64,000 nucleotides of DNA from Microbulbifer sp. GL-2 (GTDB lineage: Bacteria > Pseudomonadota > Gammaproteobacteria > Pseudomonadales > Cellvibrionaceae). Position numbers and translations under genes: made by a program. The notes under the pieces were generated by a model, which saw only the letters and a program-made list of their open reading frames with translations, was not told the origin of the DNA and ran no database searches. The stretch is taken from positions 2,524,001-2,588,000 of the forward strand of contig NZ_AP019807.1 in assembly GCF_007183175.1 (NCBI RefSeq). The letters run 5' to 3'. Positions 8,194 through 17,399 of this stretch are shown here, piece by piece; position 1 is the first letter of the stretch; the number at the start of each line of letters is the position of its first letter.

Positions 8194-9750
8194 ATGAAAA
8201 AAATGATTCGTACATCGCTGATAGGGCTTCTGGCAATGCCTGGCATTGCTTTGGCACAGGAGTTGTGGATAACCATTGGTAGCGACGGTTATCAAACCCT
8301 GAAAAAAAATAGTGCACTGTCATCCAAGCAGCCGCTTGTTGCACAAGGAGAGCGCAACGATATAACGATATTGAAGGTAAATGAGAGTAATTTATCCGAT
8401 ATATCTACCATTATGCATAATAGCCACAATCGTTGTGGTGGCTTTATGGTGCATGATTCTCTGGAGGAGGCGCGGGCCGCACAGTTGTCTCCTCTAGTGA
8501 GCACGGTGAGTAGCGTTGCCAATTACTCGGTTGATAATGCCGATGTGGTCAATGCGCTGCAGGGAAAAATCTCTGAGGCCAACATTCGTTCAACTATTGA
8601 AACTCTGTCGAGTTTTACCAATCGTTATTACACTACGACAACTGGAGTAGATAGTGCTGAGTGGATTCGGGATAAGTGGCAGGACCTAACCAGTTCTCGC
8701 AGTGATGTGTCGGTACAACTCTATAGTCATAGCTGGGCTCAACCCTCGGTTATTCTCACTATCCAGGGGCAAACGGATCCTGATGAGATAGTGGTATTGG
8801 GAGCACATCTGGATTCCACTGTGGGCTTTGGTACTGGGGAGGGCACCCGCGCACCGGGAGCTGATGATGATGCTTCGGGCATTGCGACTCTGACTGACGT
8901 GATCAACGCCATAGTTACTTCAGATTACAAGCCGGCTAAAACCCTGTCATTTATGGGGTATGCCGCTGAGGAAGTTGGCTTACGTGGCTCCGATGACATA
9001 GCCACCGATTACAAGAACCAGAACAAAAATGTGATTGGTGTGTTACAGCTGGATATGACCAATTACTACGGTTCTAACAGTGACATTTATATCATTGGTG
9101 ATTACACCAATAGCGCTCAGAACTCATTTCTTGAGGACTTGGTGCAAACTTATCAGGGGAACCTTAGCGTCGGTACTACAAATTGTGGTTATGCCTGTTC
9201 TGATCATGCCTCCTGGCATGATCAGGGCTACGCAGTGTCTTTCCCTTTTGAGGCGACCTTTAATGGCTCTAACCCTTATATCCACACTATCAATGACACA
9301 CTCGCCAATAGTGGTGGGGATGCCAACCATGCTGTGAAATTTGGCAAGCTGGCGGCAGCCTATGTGGGGGAGCTGGCCAAGGGATATATTGGTGACGACC
9401 CCGGTCCTGACCCTGATCCAGACCCCGATCCCGATCCGGGCCAAGAGCAGACGGAAAACTTCTCTGATAGTGTTTCACGCGGTGGAGAAAAGCATTATGG
9501 GCCTTTCAGTGTGACGCCAGGTACAAATTTTGTGGCGGATATGACTGGAACAAATGATGCTGATTTGTATGTGCGTTTTGGGGCTGCACCCACCTGGCGC
9601 TATTACGACTGTCGGCCTTATGAGAGTGGCTCTGACGAGAACTGCACACTGCAGGTGCCGAATGGTGACAGCGAGGCCTATATTATGGTTCGTGGATACA
9701 GTCGCCTGAGTTCCAGTTTTGATTTGGATGTCACCTATACCCCGCAATAA
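8194..9750 (+). CDS. Secreted M28 zinc aminopeptidase with C-terminal PPC domain
   Basis: A 518-residue exported metallopeptidase resembling the Vibrio leucine aminopeptidase (M28 family), which trims N-terminal residues from peptides. Signal peptide residues 1-21 (cleaved after GIALA); a propeptide to about 115; catalytic domain to about 400. Zinc ligands and catalytic residues are readable: GAHLDS (His/Asp), GADDDASG (bridging Asp), AAEEVGLRGS (Glu pair), LQLDMTNY (Asp) and CSDHASWH (final His). A DPDPDP linker follows, then a PPC beta-sandwich domain (SRGGEKHYGPFSV ... DADLYVRFG). The ATG at 8194 is chosen because GGAG lies 6 bases upstream; a GTG at 8182 is in frame. It probably digests environmental protein together with the receptor gene downstream. 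Confidence 0.92.
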   Translation: MKKMIRTSLIGLLAMPGIALAQELWITIGSDGYQTLKKNSALSSKQPLVAQGERNDITILKVNESNLSDISTIMHNSHNRCGGFMVHDSLEEARAAQLSPLVSTVSSVANYSVDNADVVNALQGKISEANIRSTIETLSSFTNRYYTTTTGVDSAEWIRDKWQDLTSSRSDVSVQLYSHSWAQPSVILTIQGQTDPDEIVVLGAHLDSTVGFGTGEGTRAPGADDDASGIATLTDVINAIVTSDYKPAKTLSFMGYAAEEVGLRGSDDIATDYKNQNKNVIGVLQLDMTNYYGSNSDIYIIGDYTNSAQNSFLEDLVQTYQGNLSVGTTNCGYACSDHASWHDQGYAVSFPFEATFNGSNPYIHTINDTLANSGGDANHAVKFGKLAAAYVGELAKGYIGDDPGPDPDPDPDPDPGQEQTENFSDSVSRGGEKHYGPFSVTPGTNFVADMTGTNDADLYVRFGAAPTWRYYDCRPYESGSDENCTLQVPNGDSEAYIMVRGYSRLSSSFDLDVTYTPQ

Positions 9751-9756
9751 TAGCGA

Positions 9757-9786
9757 GTGCCCAGGGATTCTTTTTTCTCTGGGCAC
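9757..9786 (+). terminator. Hairpin after the M28 peptidase gene
   Basis: Eight-pair stem GTGCCCAG / CTGGGCAC with a 14-base loop that itself carries TTTTTT, starting six bases after the stop codon. A T-run after the stem is lacking, so this is a possible rather than a classical terminator. Confidence 0.4.
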
Positions 9787-9825
9787 GTGATTCCTATCAA
9801 TAATTTCCAATGGAAATTTGAAAAC

Positions 9826-9867
9826 TTGACACATCTGACAGCAATGACTGTTAGTCAGGTGTGTCAA
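9826..9867. repeat. Long inverted repeat between peptidase and TonB receptor genes
   Basis: Left arm TTGACACATCTGAC and right arm GTCAGGTGTGTCAA pair over 14 positions with a single T-G wobble; the loop has a further ACAG/CTGT pair. There is no T-run. It could be an RNA hairpin or a binding site; it is 270 bases upstream of the receptor start. Confidence 0.6.
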
Positions 9868-10134
9868 CTATTAACATAAATGAATTTAAACGCCATGAGT
9901 TTTGGTTTCCAGGGTAACTGTTGTCTAATCAGACGAGGGAAAATGCCAAAAAGTAAGAGGCTTTTAGCACTGACGCCAAAATTTTCAGTGGCCGGATCAG
10001 ACTGATATATTCCCACAGCAATAAACAGTGCTCTGTAGGTCTCAGTGCGCGCAAGAATAATACTGTGCATCACTATTCAAGGTTATCCAGTGGTGTGCTG
10101 TCCGAATTAATAATGAAAAGAGAGGACGGGCAAC

Positions 10135-12756
10135 ATGCAAACCTATTTGCTAAAACCTTTGTCGCTGGCAATCGCTGTCGCACTTACGGCTCCAGGCGTC
10201 TTTGCGCAGGAGCAAAGCGAGCAATCCCCGGCTGTCGATGACCGGGCGATGGAAGAGGTGATTACTACCGGTACCCGCAAGGAGGGTGTCTCTCCTACAG
10301 AAACTCTGTCCCCAGTCGATGTAGTCGGTGGTGATAACCTGGCTGATCAGGCCAGTTTTGACCTGACAGAATCTCTGGCAAAAATTGCCCCTTCCTTTAA
10401 TACCCAGCGTTTCCCAATTGCGGATGGAACAGCATTTATTCGTCCAGTGACCCTGCGCAACTTATCTCCGGACCAGACACTGGTGCTGGTTAACGGTACA
10501 CGTAGGCACCGTTCAGCCCTTGTAAACTTACAACTTGCTCCGCTGGGAACGGTTAACCAGGGTGCCCAGGCTGTGGATTTTTCCACGCTGCCATCTATGG
10601 CCATAGAAAGGGTAGAAGTGCTGCGTGATGGCGCCTCGGCCCAATATGGCTCTGACGCTATTGCCGGAGTAGTGAATATTATCTTAAAGGATGATGCAGA
10701 AGGTTTTGGCTTTTCTGCACAAACTGGTGAGTATTTTGAAGGAGATGGGGCCCGTAACAGCTTAGCGGCCAATGCAGGCTTTAACCTCTGGGATAAGGGC
10801 TTTGTCAATGGCACTGTGGAATATTCCAAGGCCGATAAAACCTGGCGCGGTGTCGCCCGCCCCGATGCCGAATTTGTCGGATCTGTGGTTGGAGAAGATC
10901 TGGTGCCGCTCGACGGGCTTGGCCAGCGCTGGGGTGATCCAGATGTGGAGACATTGAAATTTTTTGTAAACAGCGGCTTGGATGTTAATGATGATGTCGA
11001 GCTGTACGGAAATTTTGGTTACTCAACCAACGATACTATTTCAGACTTCTTCTATCGTGGTCCAGTACTTGACCCGGAACATCAATTTACCGCTCGCGGT
11101 ACTTTACAGGTGGATATGCCCAGTGATCCTAATGACCCTGGAAGTGTCGACTATTTGCCAGATCCGGCACCGCAGTCGTTGATTGATTACATTATTGGCC
11201 AGGGGTTAAACCCATCCGATTATTTGGTAGCCGATAATTCCAGCCCCAGTGGATATGTGTTGCGCAACCCCATCTACACCCAGTTCCCTGGCGGCTATAA
11301 CCCCCAGTTCGGTGCAGAAATTCACGATATTTCCGCCGTGGTAGGTGCTCGAGGTGAATTGCAAAATGGACTGACCTGGGACCTACGTGCGCGGGTCGCG
11401 GAGAATGAGGTGGAATATGTACTGAAAGATTCTATCAACCCCAGCCTCGGTTTGTTGTCGCCCACCAGTTTTAAGCCGGGCACTCTTACCCAGGAAGAGT
11501 CCAGCCTTAATGCGGATTTTGTGAAACCTGTGGATTTAGCTTTTTTAGCTTCACCGCTAAACGTAGCCTTTGGTGCTGAGTGGAGAGAGGAAACCTATTC
11601 AATCGGCGCCGGTGACTCTGCTTCCACTGAAGTGGGCCCGACGGCAGCCTATTTTGGAGTGGGCTCAGATGGATTCCAGGGCTTCCCCACTGAGGCTGTC
11701 GGCAGTTACAGTAGTGAGAGTATTGCTGCTTATATTGACCTAGAAGCGGACGTAACTGATGCACTGACGCTAGGTACGGCATTGCGTCTTGAAGAGTATG
11801 ATGAGTTTGGGTCTACCTCCGACTGGAAGATTTCAGCCCGCTATGACATCAATGAGCGCCTCGCCCTGCGGGGTACTGTAAATACTGGTTTCCGCGCGCC
11901 CACTCCTGGGCAGGTCAACACCCTGAATGTCACTACAACCGCAGATTCCAGTGGTAACCTGATCCCGAATGGTACATATCCGGTCAGTCACCCGGTTGCT
12001 ATGGCATTGGGTGCTGCGGAGTTAAGCCCAGAGGAATCCACCAGTTTTACCTTGGGTGCGGTTTTTTCACCGTTTGATAACACCAGCATTACTGTCGATT
12101 ACTACAACATTGATATCGAGGATCGCCTGGCCTTGCGTAATAATGCGATCGGGGATGCCGAAGTTGAACTCCTTCAGGGGGCGGGAGTGGAAAATGCGGC
12201 ACTTTTGAGTGGTAGTAATGCCAACTATTTTGTCAACGCCTATGACTCTGAGATTTCGGGTATCGACCTGGCAGTTACCAGTGATTTTGAGGTGGCGGGC
12301 AATTTATTAGTAGTAGATTTACGCCATAATCATAACCAGCAGGAAGTGAGTAATGTGGCAGAAAATACCATCAATGCCTCCAGGGTTTTTGACCTGGAAA
12401 ATCAGGTGCCCAGTGATCGCACCACACTAACGTTGGATTTTGATACTGGAGATATCTTCAGCGGTTATTTACGTCTGAATCGTTATAGTAGCTGGGAGTC
12501 AACAGGGGGGCTGTTTGGGCCGGGTGATGCTTCGGATGTTTATAGCTACGGTAGTGAGATACTGGTGGACCTGGAGGCAACCTTCACGCTCTATGAGAAC
12601 TACAAAATTGCCATCGGTGGTGAGAATATCTTTGACGTACAGCCTGATGACGAACAGGATGGAACCTTGCAGTTCCTGGGCGTAGATCAGGCATTGACCT
12701 CACCTTTTGGCTTCAACGGCGGCTTCTGGTATTTGCGTGCCAGTGCTGATTTCTAA
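10135..12756 (+). CDS. TonB-dependent outer-membrane receptor
   Basis: An 873-residue TonB-dependent receptor. Signal peptide 1-24 (cleaved after GVFAQ or nearby). A TonB-box-like EEVITTGTRKEG is at about 40, followed by the plug domain with LRNLSPDQTLVLVNGTRRHRSA and EVLRDGASAQYGSDAIAGVVNIILK near 160-185, both diagnostic. The barrel contains GTVNTGFRAPTPGQVN near 580 and ends in an aromatic residue (ASADF). The ligand is unknown. The gene follows a secreted aminopeptidase, which fits uptake of a peptide or other breakdown product, but this is inference. A good terminator follows. Confidence 0.93.
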   Translation: MQTYLLKPLSLAIAVALTAPGVFAQEQSEQSPAVDDRAMEEVITTGTRKEGVSPTETLSPVDVVGGDNLADQASFDLTESLAKIAPSFNTQRFPIADGTAFIRPVTLRNLSPDQTLVLVNGTRRHRSALVNLQLAPLGTVNQGAQAVDFSTLPSMAIERVEVLRDGASAQYGSDAIAGVVNIILKDDAEGFGFSAQTGEYFEGDGARNSLAANAGFNLWDKGFVNGTVEYSKADKTWRGVARPDAEFVGSVVGEDLVPLDGLGQRWGDPDVETLKFFVNSGLDVNDDVELYGNFGYSTNDTISDFFYRGPVLDPEHQFTARGTLQVDMPSDPNDPGSVDYLPDPAPQSLIDYIIGQGLNPSDYLVADNSSPSGYVLRNPIYTQFPGGYNPQFGAEIHDISAVVGARGELQNGLTWDLRARVAENEVEYVLKDSINPSLGLLSPTSFKPGTLTQEESSLNADFVKPVDLAFLASPLNVAFGAEWREETYSIGAGDSASTEVGPTAAYFGVGSDGFQGFPTEAVGSYSSESIAAYIDLEADVTDALTLGTALRLEEYDEFGSTSDWKISARYDINERLALRGTVNTGFRAPTPGQVNTLNVTTTADSSGNLIPNGTYPVSHPVAMALGAAELSPEESTSFTLGAVFSPFDNTSITVDYYNIDIEDRLALRNNAIGDAEVELLQGAGVENAALLSGSNANYFVNAYDSEISGIDLAVTSDFEVAGNLLVVDLRHNHNQQEVSNVAENTINASRVFDLENQVPSDRTTLTLDFDTGDIFSGYLRLNRYSSWESTGGLFGPGDASDVYSYGSEILVDLEATFTLYENYKIAIGGENIFDVQPDDEQDGTLQFLGVDQALTSPFGFNGGFWYLRASADF

Positions 12757-12836
12757 AGTAGAATTACAATGTGATGGTGGAAATTTCCCAAATTTTATTG
12801 GGCTGTCAGCAACGACTATCAACGCTGTAGTCTGAG

Positions 12837-12873
12837 AAAAATAAACCCGGCTAAAATGCCGGGTTTATTTTTT
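12837..12873. terminator. Bidirectional rho-independent terminator
   Basis: Perfect 11-pair stem ATAAACCCGGC / GCCGGGTTTAT with a six-base loop, flanked by an A-run on the left and TTTTTT on the right. It serves the convergent receptor and glycerophosphodiesterase genes. Confidence 0.9.
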
Positions 12874-12902
12874 GTCTGATCTTAAATTATTTACTGGGGG
12901 GC

Positions 12903-13634
12903 TTAGCCGGACACTCCACCTGCAAGTATCCGCGTATTAAAGTCCAGCACTATTTGTGGCTCATCAGAAAAGACACCGTCCACCCCCTGTGCGGCCAGCA
13001 TTGCCAAGTCACTGGGGTTATTAACAGTAAATACATAATTCTTAAGACCTCGTTGCCTGGCATCGGCAAGCAGATCTGCACAAATAAAATCCAGGTTGGT
13101 GTGTAGTGAGTAGGCCTGTAGTGGCGCGGTGCAAGTGGCCAGGTCCAGGGGCACCCCACTGATTAATACTCCACGTCGCACTTCTGGCAGCAGGCGCAGA
13201 CACTCATAGAGCTGGCGGTGATCGAAGGAGGAAATAATATACTGATCGAAAGTAGTGCCTTTGTCTGAGACAAAGCCACGTATTTCCTGAGCTAGCAAGG
13301 CCGCGCAGTCAGGGCCTTTAATTTCAATGTTCAATTGGGCACTGTCACCGACCAGTTCCATTACTTCCTGAAGAGTTGGAATGGTATTACCACAGGGAAG
13401 GGGTCTCTCCCGTAGTGCCTCGGGGCGCATCTCAGTAATTAACTCAGAGCCGGCAAGCAAACGGCCCAGGCGCCGGTCATGTTTCACTAGAAGTTCGCCA
13501 CCCACATTCCAAATATCAACTTCAATACCTCCGACTGATAGTTCCAGTGCGTGGCCAATAGCCTGTAGGGTATTTTCGCTGGCTCGGCGCGGGTAACCAC
13601 GGTGCGCGAAGCAGAATAAGGTGCCGGGAGTCAT
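12903..13634 (-). CDS. Glycerophosphodiester phosphodiesterase
   Basis: About 243 residues. GDPD enzymes hydrolyse glycerophosphodiesters to glycerol-3-phosphate and an alcohol. Signature residues are visible: AHRGYPRRASENT (His-Arg and Glu-Asn) near the N terminus, GGIEVDIWNVGGELLVKHDRRLGR with the metal Glu-Asp and catalytic His, NIEIKGP in the middle, and NYVFTVNNPSDLAML...GVDGVFSDEP at the C terminus. There is no signal peptide, so it should act in the cytosol like UgpQ. ATG at 13634 is taken; an in-frame GTG at 13649 would add five residues. Confidence 0.9.
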   Translation of the reverse strand: MTPGTLFCFAHRGYPRRASENTLQAIGHALELSVGGIEVDIWNVGGELLVKHDRRLGRLLAGSELITEMRPEALRERPLPCGNTIPTLQEVMELVGDSAQLNIEIKGPDCAALLAQEIRGFVSDKGTTFDQYIISSFDHRQLYECLRLLPEVRRGVLISGVPLDLATCTAPLQAYSLHTNLDFICADLLADARQRGLKNYVFTVNNPSDLAMLAAQGVDGVFSDEPQIVLDFNTRILAGGVSG

Positions 13635-13833
13635 TACCTGTGAATCCACTCAGAAAGTTTACGGGAGCTTGCCATGGAATTATTACGAAGGGGTTATGTC
13701 ACCACCAAAGTTTATCGTTTTTATTGATGTCTAAGTATAAAAATGTATTTTCAATAGTGCCCGAGTAAAAAAACTGGTCGTTGCGAACCCCTGAAAAATA
13801 ACTTGCTACTTGCCAAAGGATACCAAAGCGGGA

Positions 13834-14346
13834 TTAATCACCGGCCAGGGCGCGGTAGCGGCCGCGATGGAAAACCAATGGTTCACCTCCGGGAGCGGCA
13901 AACTCTAATACTTCACCCAATAGAATAGTGTGATCCCCACCCTCGATGCACTGTAGGCGGCGACAGTGGAAGTAGGCCGCGCACTCGTCCAGGCGGGGAA
14001 TACCATTTGGGCCTTCGTACCAGTGCACCTGGCCAAATTTGTCCGCTCCGCGACCGGCAAACAGGTTGGAAACATGTTGTTGGTCGGCACGTAGAACATG
14101 CACAGCGAAGTGCTCGCGGGTGGTAAATGCTTCGTAGCCGAGGGATTGCTTATCGATACTCCATAGCACCAGTGCAGGGTCCAGGGATACAGAATTAAAA
14201 CTGTTGGCGGTCATTCCCGCAGGTTGGCCGTTAGTGTCTTGTGTAGTAATGACGGTGACACCAGTGGCAAACTGGCCCAGTGTGTCGCGCAATAGGCGGC
14301 CTTGATGGGCAGATGGTGTAATGATGGGGCTTCTTTCTGTCGTCAT
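13834..14346 (-). CDS. Flavin reductase family protein (FMN-binding split barrel)
   Basis: A 170-residue protein of the flavin-reductase-like family, which reduces FMN or FAD with NAD(P)H, often to feed a two-component monooxygenase. Typical text: LRDTLGQFATGVTVITT near residue 20, GMTANSFNSVSLDPALVLWSI near 45-65 (flavin-contacting loop), HFAVHVLRADQQHVSNLFAG, and the C-terminal GGDHTILLGEVLEF. It lies upstream (in transcription order) of nothing obviously related; the rubredoxin-reductase fusion gene is next in the same direction, about 100 bases apart. No partner oxygenase is seen. Confidence 0.85.
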   Translation of the reverse strand: MTTERSPIITPSAHQGRLLRDTLGQFATGVTVITTQDTNGQPAGMTANSFNSVSLDPALVLWSIDKQSLGYEAFTTREHFAVHVLRADQQHVSNLFAGRGADKFGQVHWYEGPNGIPRLDECAAYFHCRRLQCIEGGDHTILLGEVLEFAAPGGEPLVFHRGRYRALAGD

Positions 14347-14448
14347 ACGGAGCTTGCTTGTACAAAATCTGTGCTAGCTCGCCATTTTACGGTAAAAGTT
14401 TACTCATTGCGCGCTTTGCCTCTAATACTAGCGAAAGAAGCTCGGTTA

Positions 14449-16089
14449 TCAGGCCGAATGTGACGTGTTATTCATAATTGGAACACACTCGTGGCTGAGG
14501 CGGTCGCGTGCTGAAATGGCGCTGCCTGTAAGAGCAAATCCGAGCAGTTGCCCCGAAAGACTACGAAATTCAGCGCGTACCCCCTTATTTTCTTTGAACA
14601 CCTGCCAGCGGCCCTCGGCACCAGGGTGGGGTGGGCAAACAGTGGTGGGGTGTATGGTGGTCTTTACCGCGACCGGGATAGCGCCATAACGCACTGGGGT
14701 CTTTTCACCGCTGAGGGTTTTTGCCAGGCTGCGAGCGCAGGCTATCAGTGGAGCGACAAAGAACAGCTGGTGGCCATCCACTTCGGCACAGTCACCCAGA
14801 GCGTAGATTTTTTTATCACTGGTTTGCAGATGCCGGTCGACGCTAATACCGCGCTTGACTGTGAGTCCGGCCATTTCCGCCAGTGCAGTATTCGCTTGCA
14901 GGCCCAGTGCTGCGAGGGCAATGTCCACTTGCAGGCTTTCGCCGTTATCGAGAAGGGCTTCCAGGCCCCCTGGAATACGCTTAAGTGCTTGAGTAGAGGT
15001 GCCAAGGTGAAAGCGTACCCCGCACTTTTCCAGTGCTTTTCGCAGGTCGTTGCCAGCCTCCTCAGGTAGCAGTGATGCCAGAGGCCACCCCATTGGTTCT
15101 ACTACTTCCACCGAGAAGCCAGCTTGAACCAGGTCGTTGGCAAATTCACAGCCAATCAATCCTGCACCGATCAGAAGCACTCGCTTTTGCCCTACCAGCG
15201 CTGTGCGAAAGCGATGGTAGTCTCCCAGGTTGTTAATGCGGAATAGGCGTGAGTGGGCATCTCCCTCTATGTTGGGGAGGGTGTGGCAGCTTGCACCGGT
15301 TGCCAACACCAATCGGTCATAGCAAATCTTTGCGCTGTGGTCGCCGGTTTCCTGGTGCAGGGTGAGTGTCCTGGTCTTCGATTCGATTGAGGATACACAA
15401 GTATGCACCAGGATTTCCGCATCCAATTCCCTGGCCATTTCCTCGGCGCTGGTCTGACTCAGCTGTTGTGCAGTCTTGCCGTGAGAGAGAGAGGCAGACA
15501 GTAGAGGCTTGGAGTAGAAGGCGCCATCATCGGCGGTAATTAACAGCATTGGGAATTCGCTGTTCAGCTTGCGGAACTCCCGCGCCACGTTGTAGCCGGC
15601 CAGGCCGGTGCCGAGGATAACCAGAGGCTTTTGCGCGTTCGCAACTGGTGGTGTTGGGCTGGCATCCACTGGTGCATTGGATACCAGTACCATGTCGAAC
15701 TCTTCTTTACTTACCCCGCACTGGGGGCAGCTCCAGTCCTGGGGAATATCCTCCCAGCGGGTACCGGGGGCTATACCCTCTTCAGGGCAGCCTTTGGCTT
15801 CATCGTATACCCAACCGCACACCATGCACTCCCAGATGCGGTAGGTGAGTGTGGATTTGGGCAGAGGAGAATTGTTGTGGGTGCTGTTATCTGTAGCGGG
15901 GCTTGGTTTCCCAGAAGGGACTTCCTGCATGGCGAATTCGCCCTTGCTGGCGCCGCATTCGGGACAGCACCAATCTGCGGGGATATCCTCCCAGCGGGTG
16001 CCTGGAGCTATATTGTCCTCGGGCCAGCCTTTGGCTTCATCGTAAATCCAGCCACAATTTTGGCACTCCCACACGCGGTATTCGGACAT
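14449..16089 (-). CDS. Double rubredoxin fused to FAD-dependent rubredoxin reductase
   Basis: A 546-residue electron-transfer fusion. Residues 1-54 and about 82-135 are two rubredoxins, each with a CxxCG...CPxCG iron site (WECQNCGWIYDEAKG ... WCCPECGASKGEF and WECMVCGWVYDEAKG ... WSCPQCGVSKEEF). From about 155 comes an FAD/NAD(P)H reductase: VILGTGLAGYNVAREFRK for FAD, VLLIGAGLIGCEFANDL for NAD(P)H, and YALGDCAEVDGH near the C terminus. In alkane-degrading Pseudomonas these functions are split between AlkG (double rubredoxin) and AlkT. Here the entire chain NAD(P)H to FAD to rubredoxin is on one polypeptide. The terminal acceptor (hydroxylase, or an oxygen/peroxide-reducing enzyme) is not in the window. 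Confidence 0.92.
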   Translation of the reverse strand: MSEYRVWECQNCGWIYDEAKGWPEDNIAPGTRWEDIPADWCCPECGASKGEFAMQEVPSGKPSPATDNSTHNNSPLPKSTLTYRIWECMVCGWVYDEAKGCPEEGIAPGTRWEDIPQDWSCPQCGVSKEEFDMVLVSNAPVDASPTPPVANAQKPLVILGTGLAGYNVAREFRKLNSEFPMLLITADDGAFYSKPLLSASLSHGKTAQQLSQTSAEEMARELDAEILVHTCVSSIESKTRTLTLHQETGDHSAKICYDRLVLATGASCHTLPNIEGDAHSRLFRINNLGDYHRFRTALVGQKRVLLIGAGLIGCEFANDLVQAGFSVEVVEPMGWPLASLLPEEAGNDLRKALEKCGVRFHLGTSTQALKRIPGGLEALLDNGESLQVDIALAALGLQANTALAEMAGLTVKRGISVDRHLQTSDKKIYALGDCAEVDGHQLFFVAPLIACARSLAKTLSGEKTPVRYGAIPVAVKTTIHPTTVCPPHPGAEGRWQVFKENKGVRAEFRSLSGQLLGFALTGSAISARDRLSHECVPIMNNTSHSA

Positions 16090-16113
16090 GACGGTTCCCT
16101 GTTCAAGCCTTGT

Positions 16114-16143
16114 AGCCCTGACTGCGGGAGAGCAGTCGGGGCT
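16114..16143 (-). terminator. Hairpin after carbonic anhydrase gene
   Basis: Twelve-position stem AGCCCTGACTGC / GCAGTCGGGGCT (one wobble pair) with a six-base loop, lying between the carbonic anhydrase stop and the start of the rubredoxin fusion. There is no T-run, so a terminator role is tentative; it may instead attenuate readthrough. Confidence 0.45.
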
Positions 16144-16190
16144 GGGTCTTTTACAAGGGCAAATATAAGGGAGTTCGGCAGGGGGCGCTG

Positions 16191-16880
16191 CTATTCGGTG
16201 TTGCGTTGGGCTATTTTGGTGAGGGCACTCTGGTAAGTGTCAGCAATTTCCCCGGGGTGGCTAATAGAGATGCCGAGATCGTGTACCAGGCCATCTTCCA
16301 GACCATATACCCAGCCGTTAACTGAGAGCTGCTGCCCGGCCCGCCACGCATCTCGTACTATGGTGGTCTGGCAGATATGGATTACCTGCTCCAGCACATT
16401 GAGTTCGCACAATAGATCTGTACGTTGCTGTTCTTGAAACAGATCGACCAGGGTGTGGTGTTTATCGCGAACATCCTGAATATGGCGCAGCCAGTTGTCG
16501 ATCAGGCCCAGCTGCTCGTTGTGCAGGGCAGCTTGGACGCCACCGCAGCCATAGTGACCGCACACGATTATATGTTTCACCTTGAGAATTTCCACCGCGT
16601 ACTGCAACACCGACAGGCAATTGAGGTCGGTGTGTACGACTACGTTGGCGACATTTCGATGTACGAACAGCTCCCCTGGCAATAAGCCCACAATTTCATT
16701 GGCGGGCACACGGCTATCTGCGCAGCCTATCCAGAGATATTCCGGTGTTTGTTGTTTAGACAGCTTGAGGAAGAAATCCGGGTTTTCTTCTCGGGTGGCT
16801 TCGGACCATTGCTGGTTATTTTTCAGTAGATGATTGAGCGGGTGCAATGCAGTTGTATCCTGATGTGACCAATTGGACAT
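16191..16880 (-). CDS. can: Beta-class carbonic anhydrase
   Basis: A 229-residue zinc enzyme interconverting CO2 and bicarbonate. The beta-class signature is complete: WIGCADSRVPANEI near residue 52-58 (zinc Cys plus the Asp-Arg dyad), FVHRNVANVV, and VCGHYGCGGVQAA near 110-116 (zinc His and Cys). Length and the middle region (LIDNWLRHIQDV, VNGWVYGLEDGLVHDLG) match E. coli Can. Cytosolic. It sits alone ahead of the rubredoxin fusion, 100 bases away in the same direction. Confidence 0.94.
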   Translation of the reverse strand: MSNWSHQDTTALHPLNHLLKNNQQWSEATREENPDFFLKLSKQQTPEYLWIGCADSRVPANEIVGLLPGELFVHRNVANVVVHTDLNCLSVLQYAVEILKVKHIIVCGHYGCGGVQAALHNEQLGLIDNWLRHIQDVRDKHHTLVDLFQEQQRTDLLCELNVLEQVIHICQTTIVRDAWRAGQQLSVNGWVYGLEDGLVHDLGISISHPGEIADTYQSALTKIAQRNTE

Positions 16881-17003
16881 TGTGACCGAAGGATAGCGGC
16901 TTTGTTCATGCGGGCCAAGAGGGATTGGTCTAACCTAAACTGTGACTAATAACTTGAGATCAGTCTAAGCACTGTGCTTGGGCCAATAAAAGGAGTGAGA
17001 ATA

Positions 17004-17219
17004 ATGGCAAGGAAGAAAAACTCCGGACCCGGCAGGCGCCAGCGCACCTTGTTGCGTTCAGGTTTTATGGACCGTCATCGCTTGAGAATGCGTCAATTAC
17101 AGGCTAGACGTGCCCGATTACGCAATTCTTTATCCGGTCCCGCTGATGAAGACGGGGGTGACTGGGGTAGTGTGCAAGAAGAACCTGCGAGCGCGGAGAC
17201 TGAGGGAGACTCCTATTAG
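17004..17219 (+). CDS. Small basic protein of unknown function
   Basis: A 71-residue protein starting MARKKNSGPGRRQRTLLRSG. The first 45 residues are rich in Arg and Lys (RHRLRMRQLQARRARLRNS), the tail is acidic (DEDGGDWGSVQEEPASAETEGD). AAGGAGTGAGA lies seven bases ahead of the ATG, which makes a real gene likely; a GTG ten codons upstream is in frame but has no such site. The basic part could bind nucleic acid, but nothing identifies a family. Confidence 0.55.
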   Translation: MARKKNSGPGRRQRTLLRSGFMDRHRLRMRQLQARRARLRNSLSGPADEDGGDWGSVQEEPASAETEGDSY

Positions 17220-17399
17220 AAAGAGTCTGTCAAGAAAACCATGGACACCGAAACTATTTGCAGACATCGAAAAATATGCAGGCAAACTGCCCTGGGAAAT
17301 TAACAAGTCGCAAAATTAAAAGAAATCTGTTTTTATAATTGGAATACTTTGGTCTTTTTCCAAAGTGTAGATATCAAAAAAACAGAAAGAGTAGTATGG

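Noticed and set aside
9826..9867. PHO box (two TGTCA-type direct repeats) before the first TonB receptor
   Set aside because: TCA units are nine bases apart and not eleven, and the sequence is better explained as an inverted repeat.
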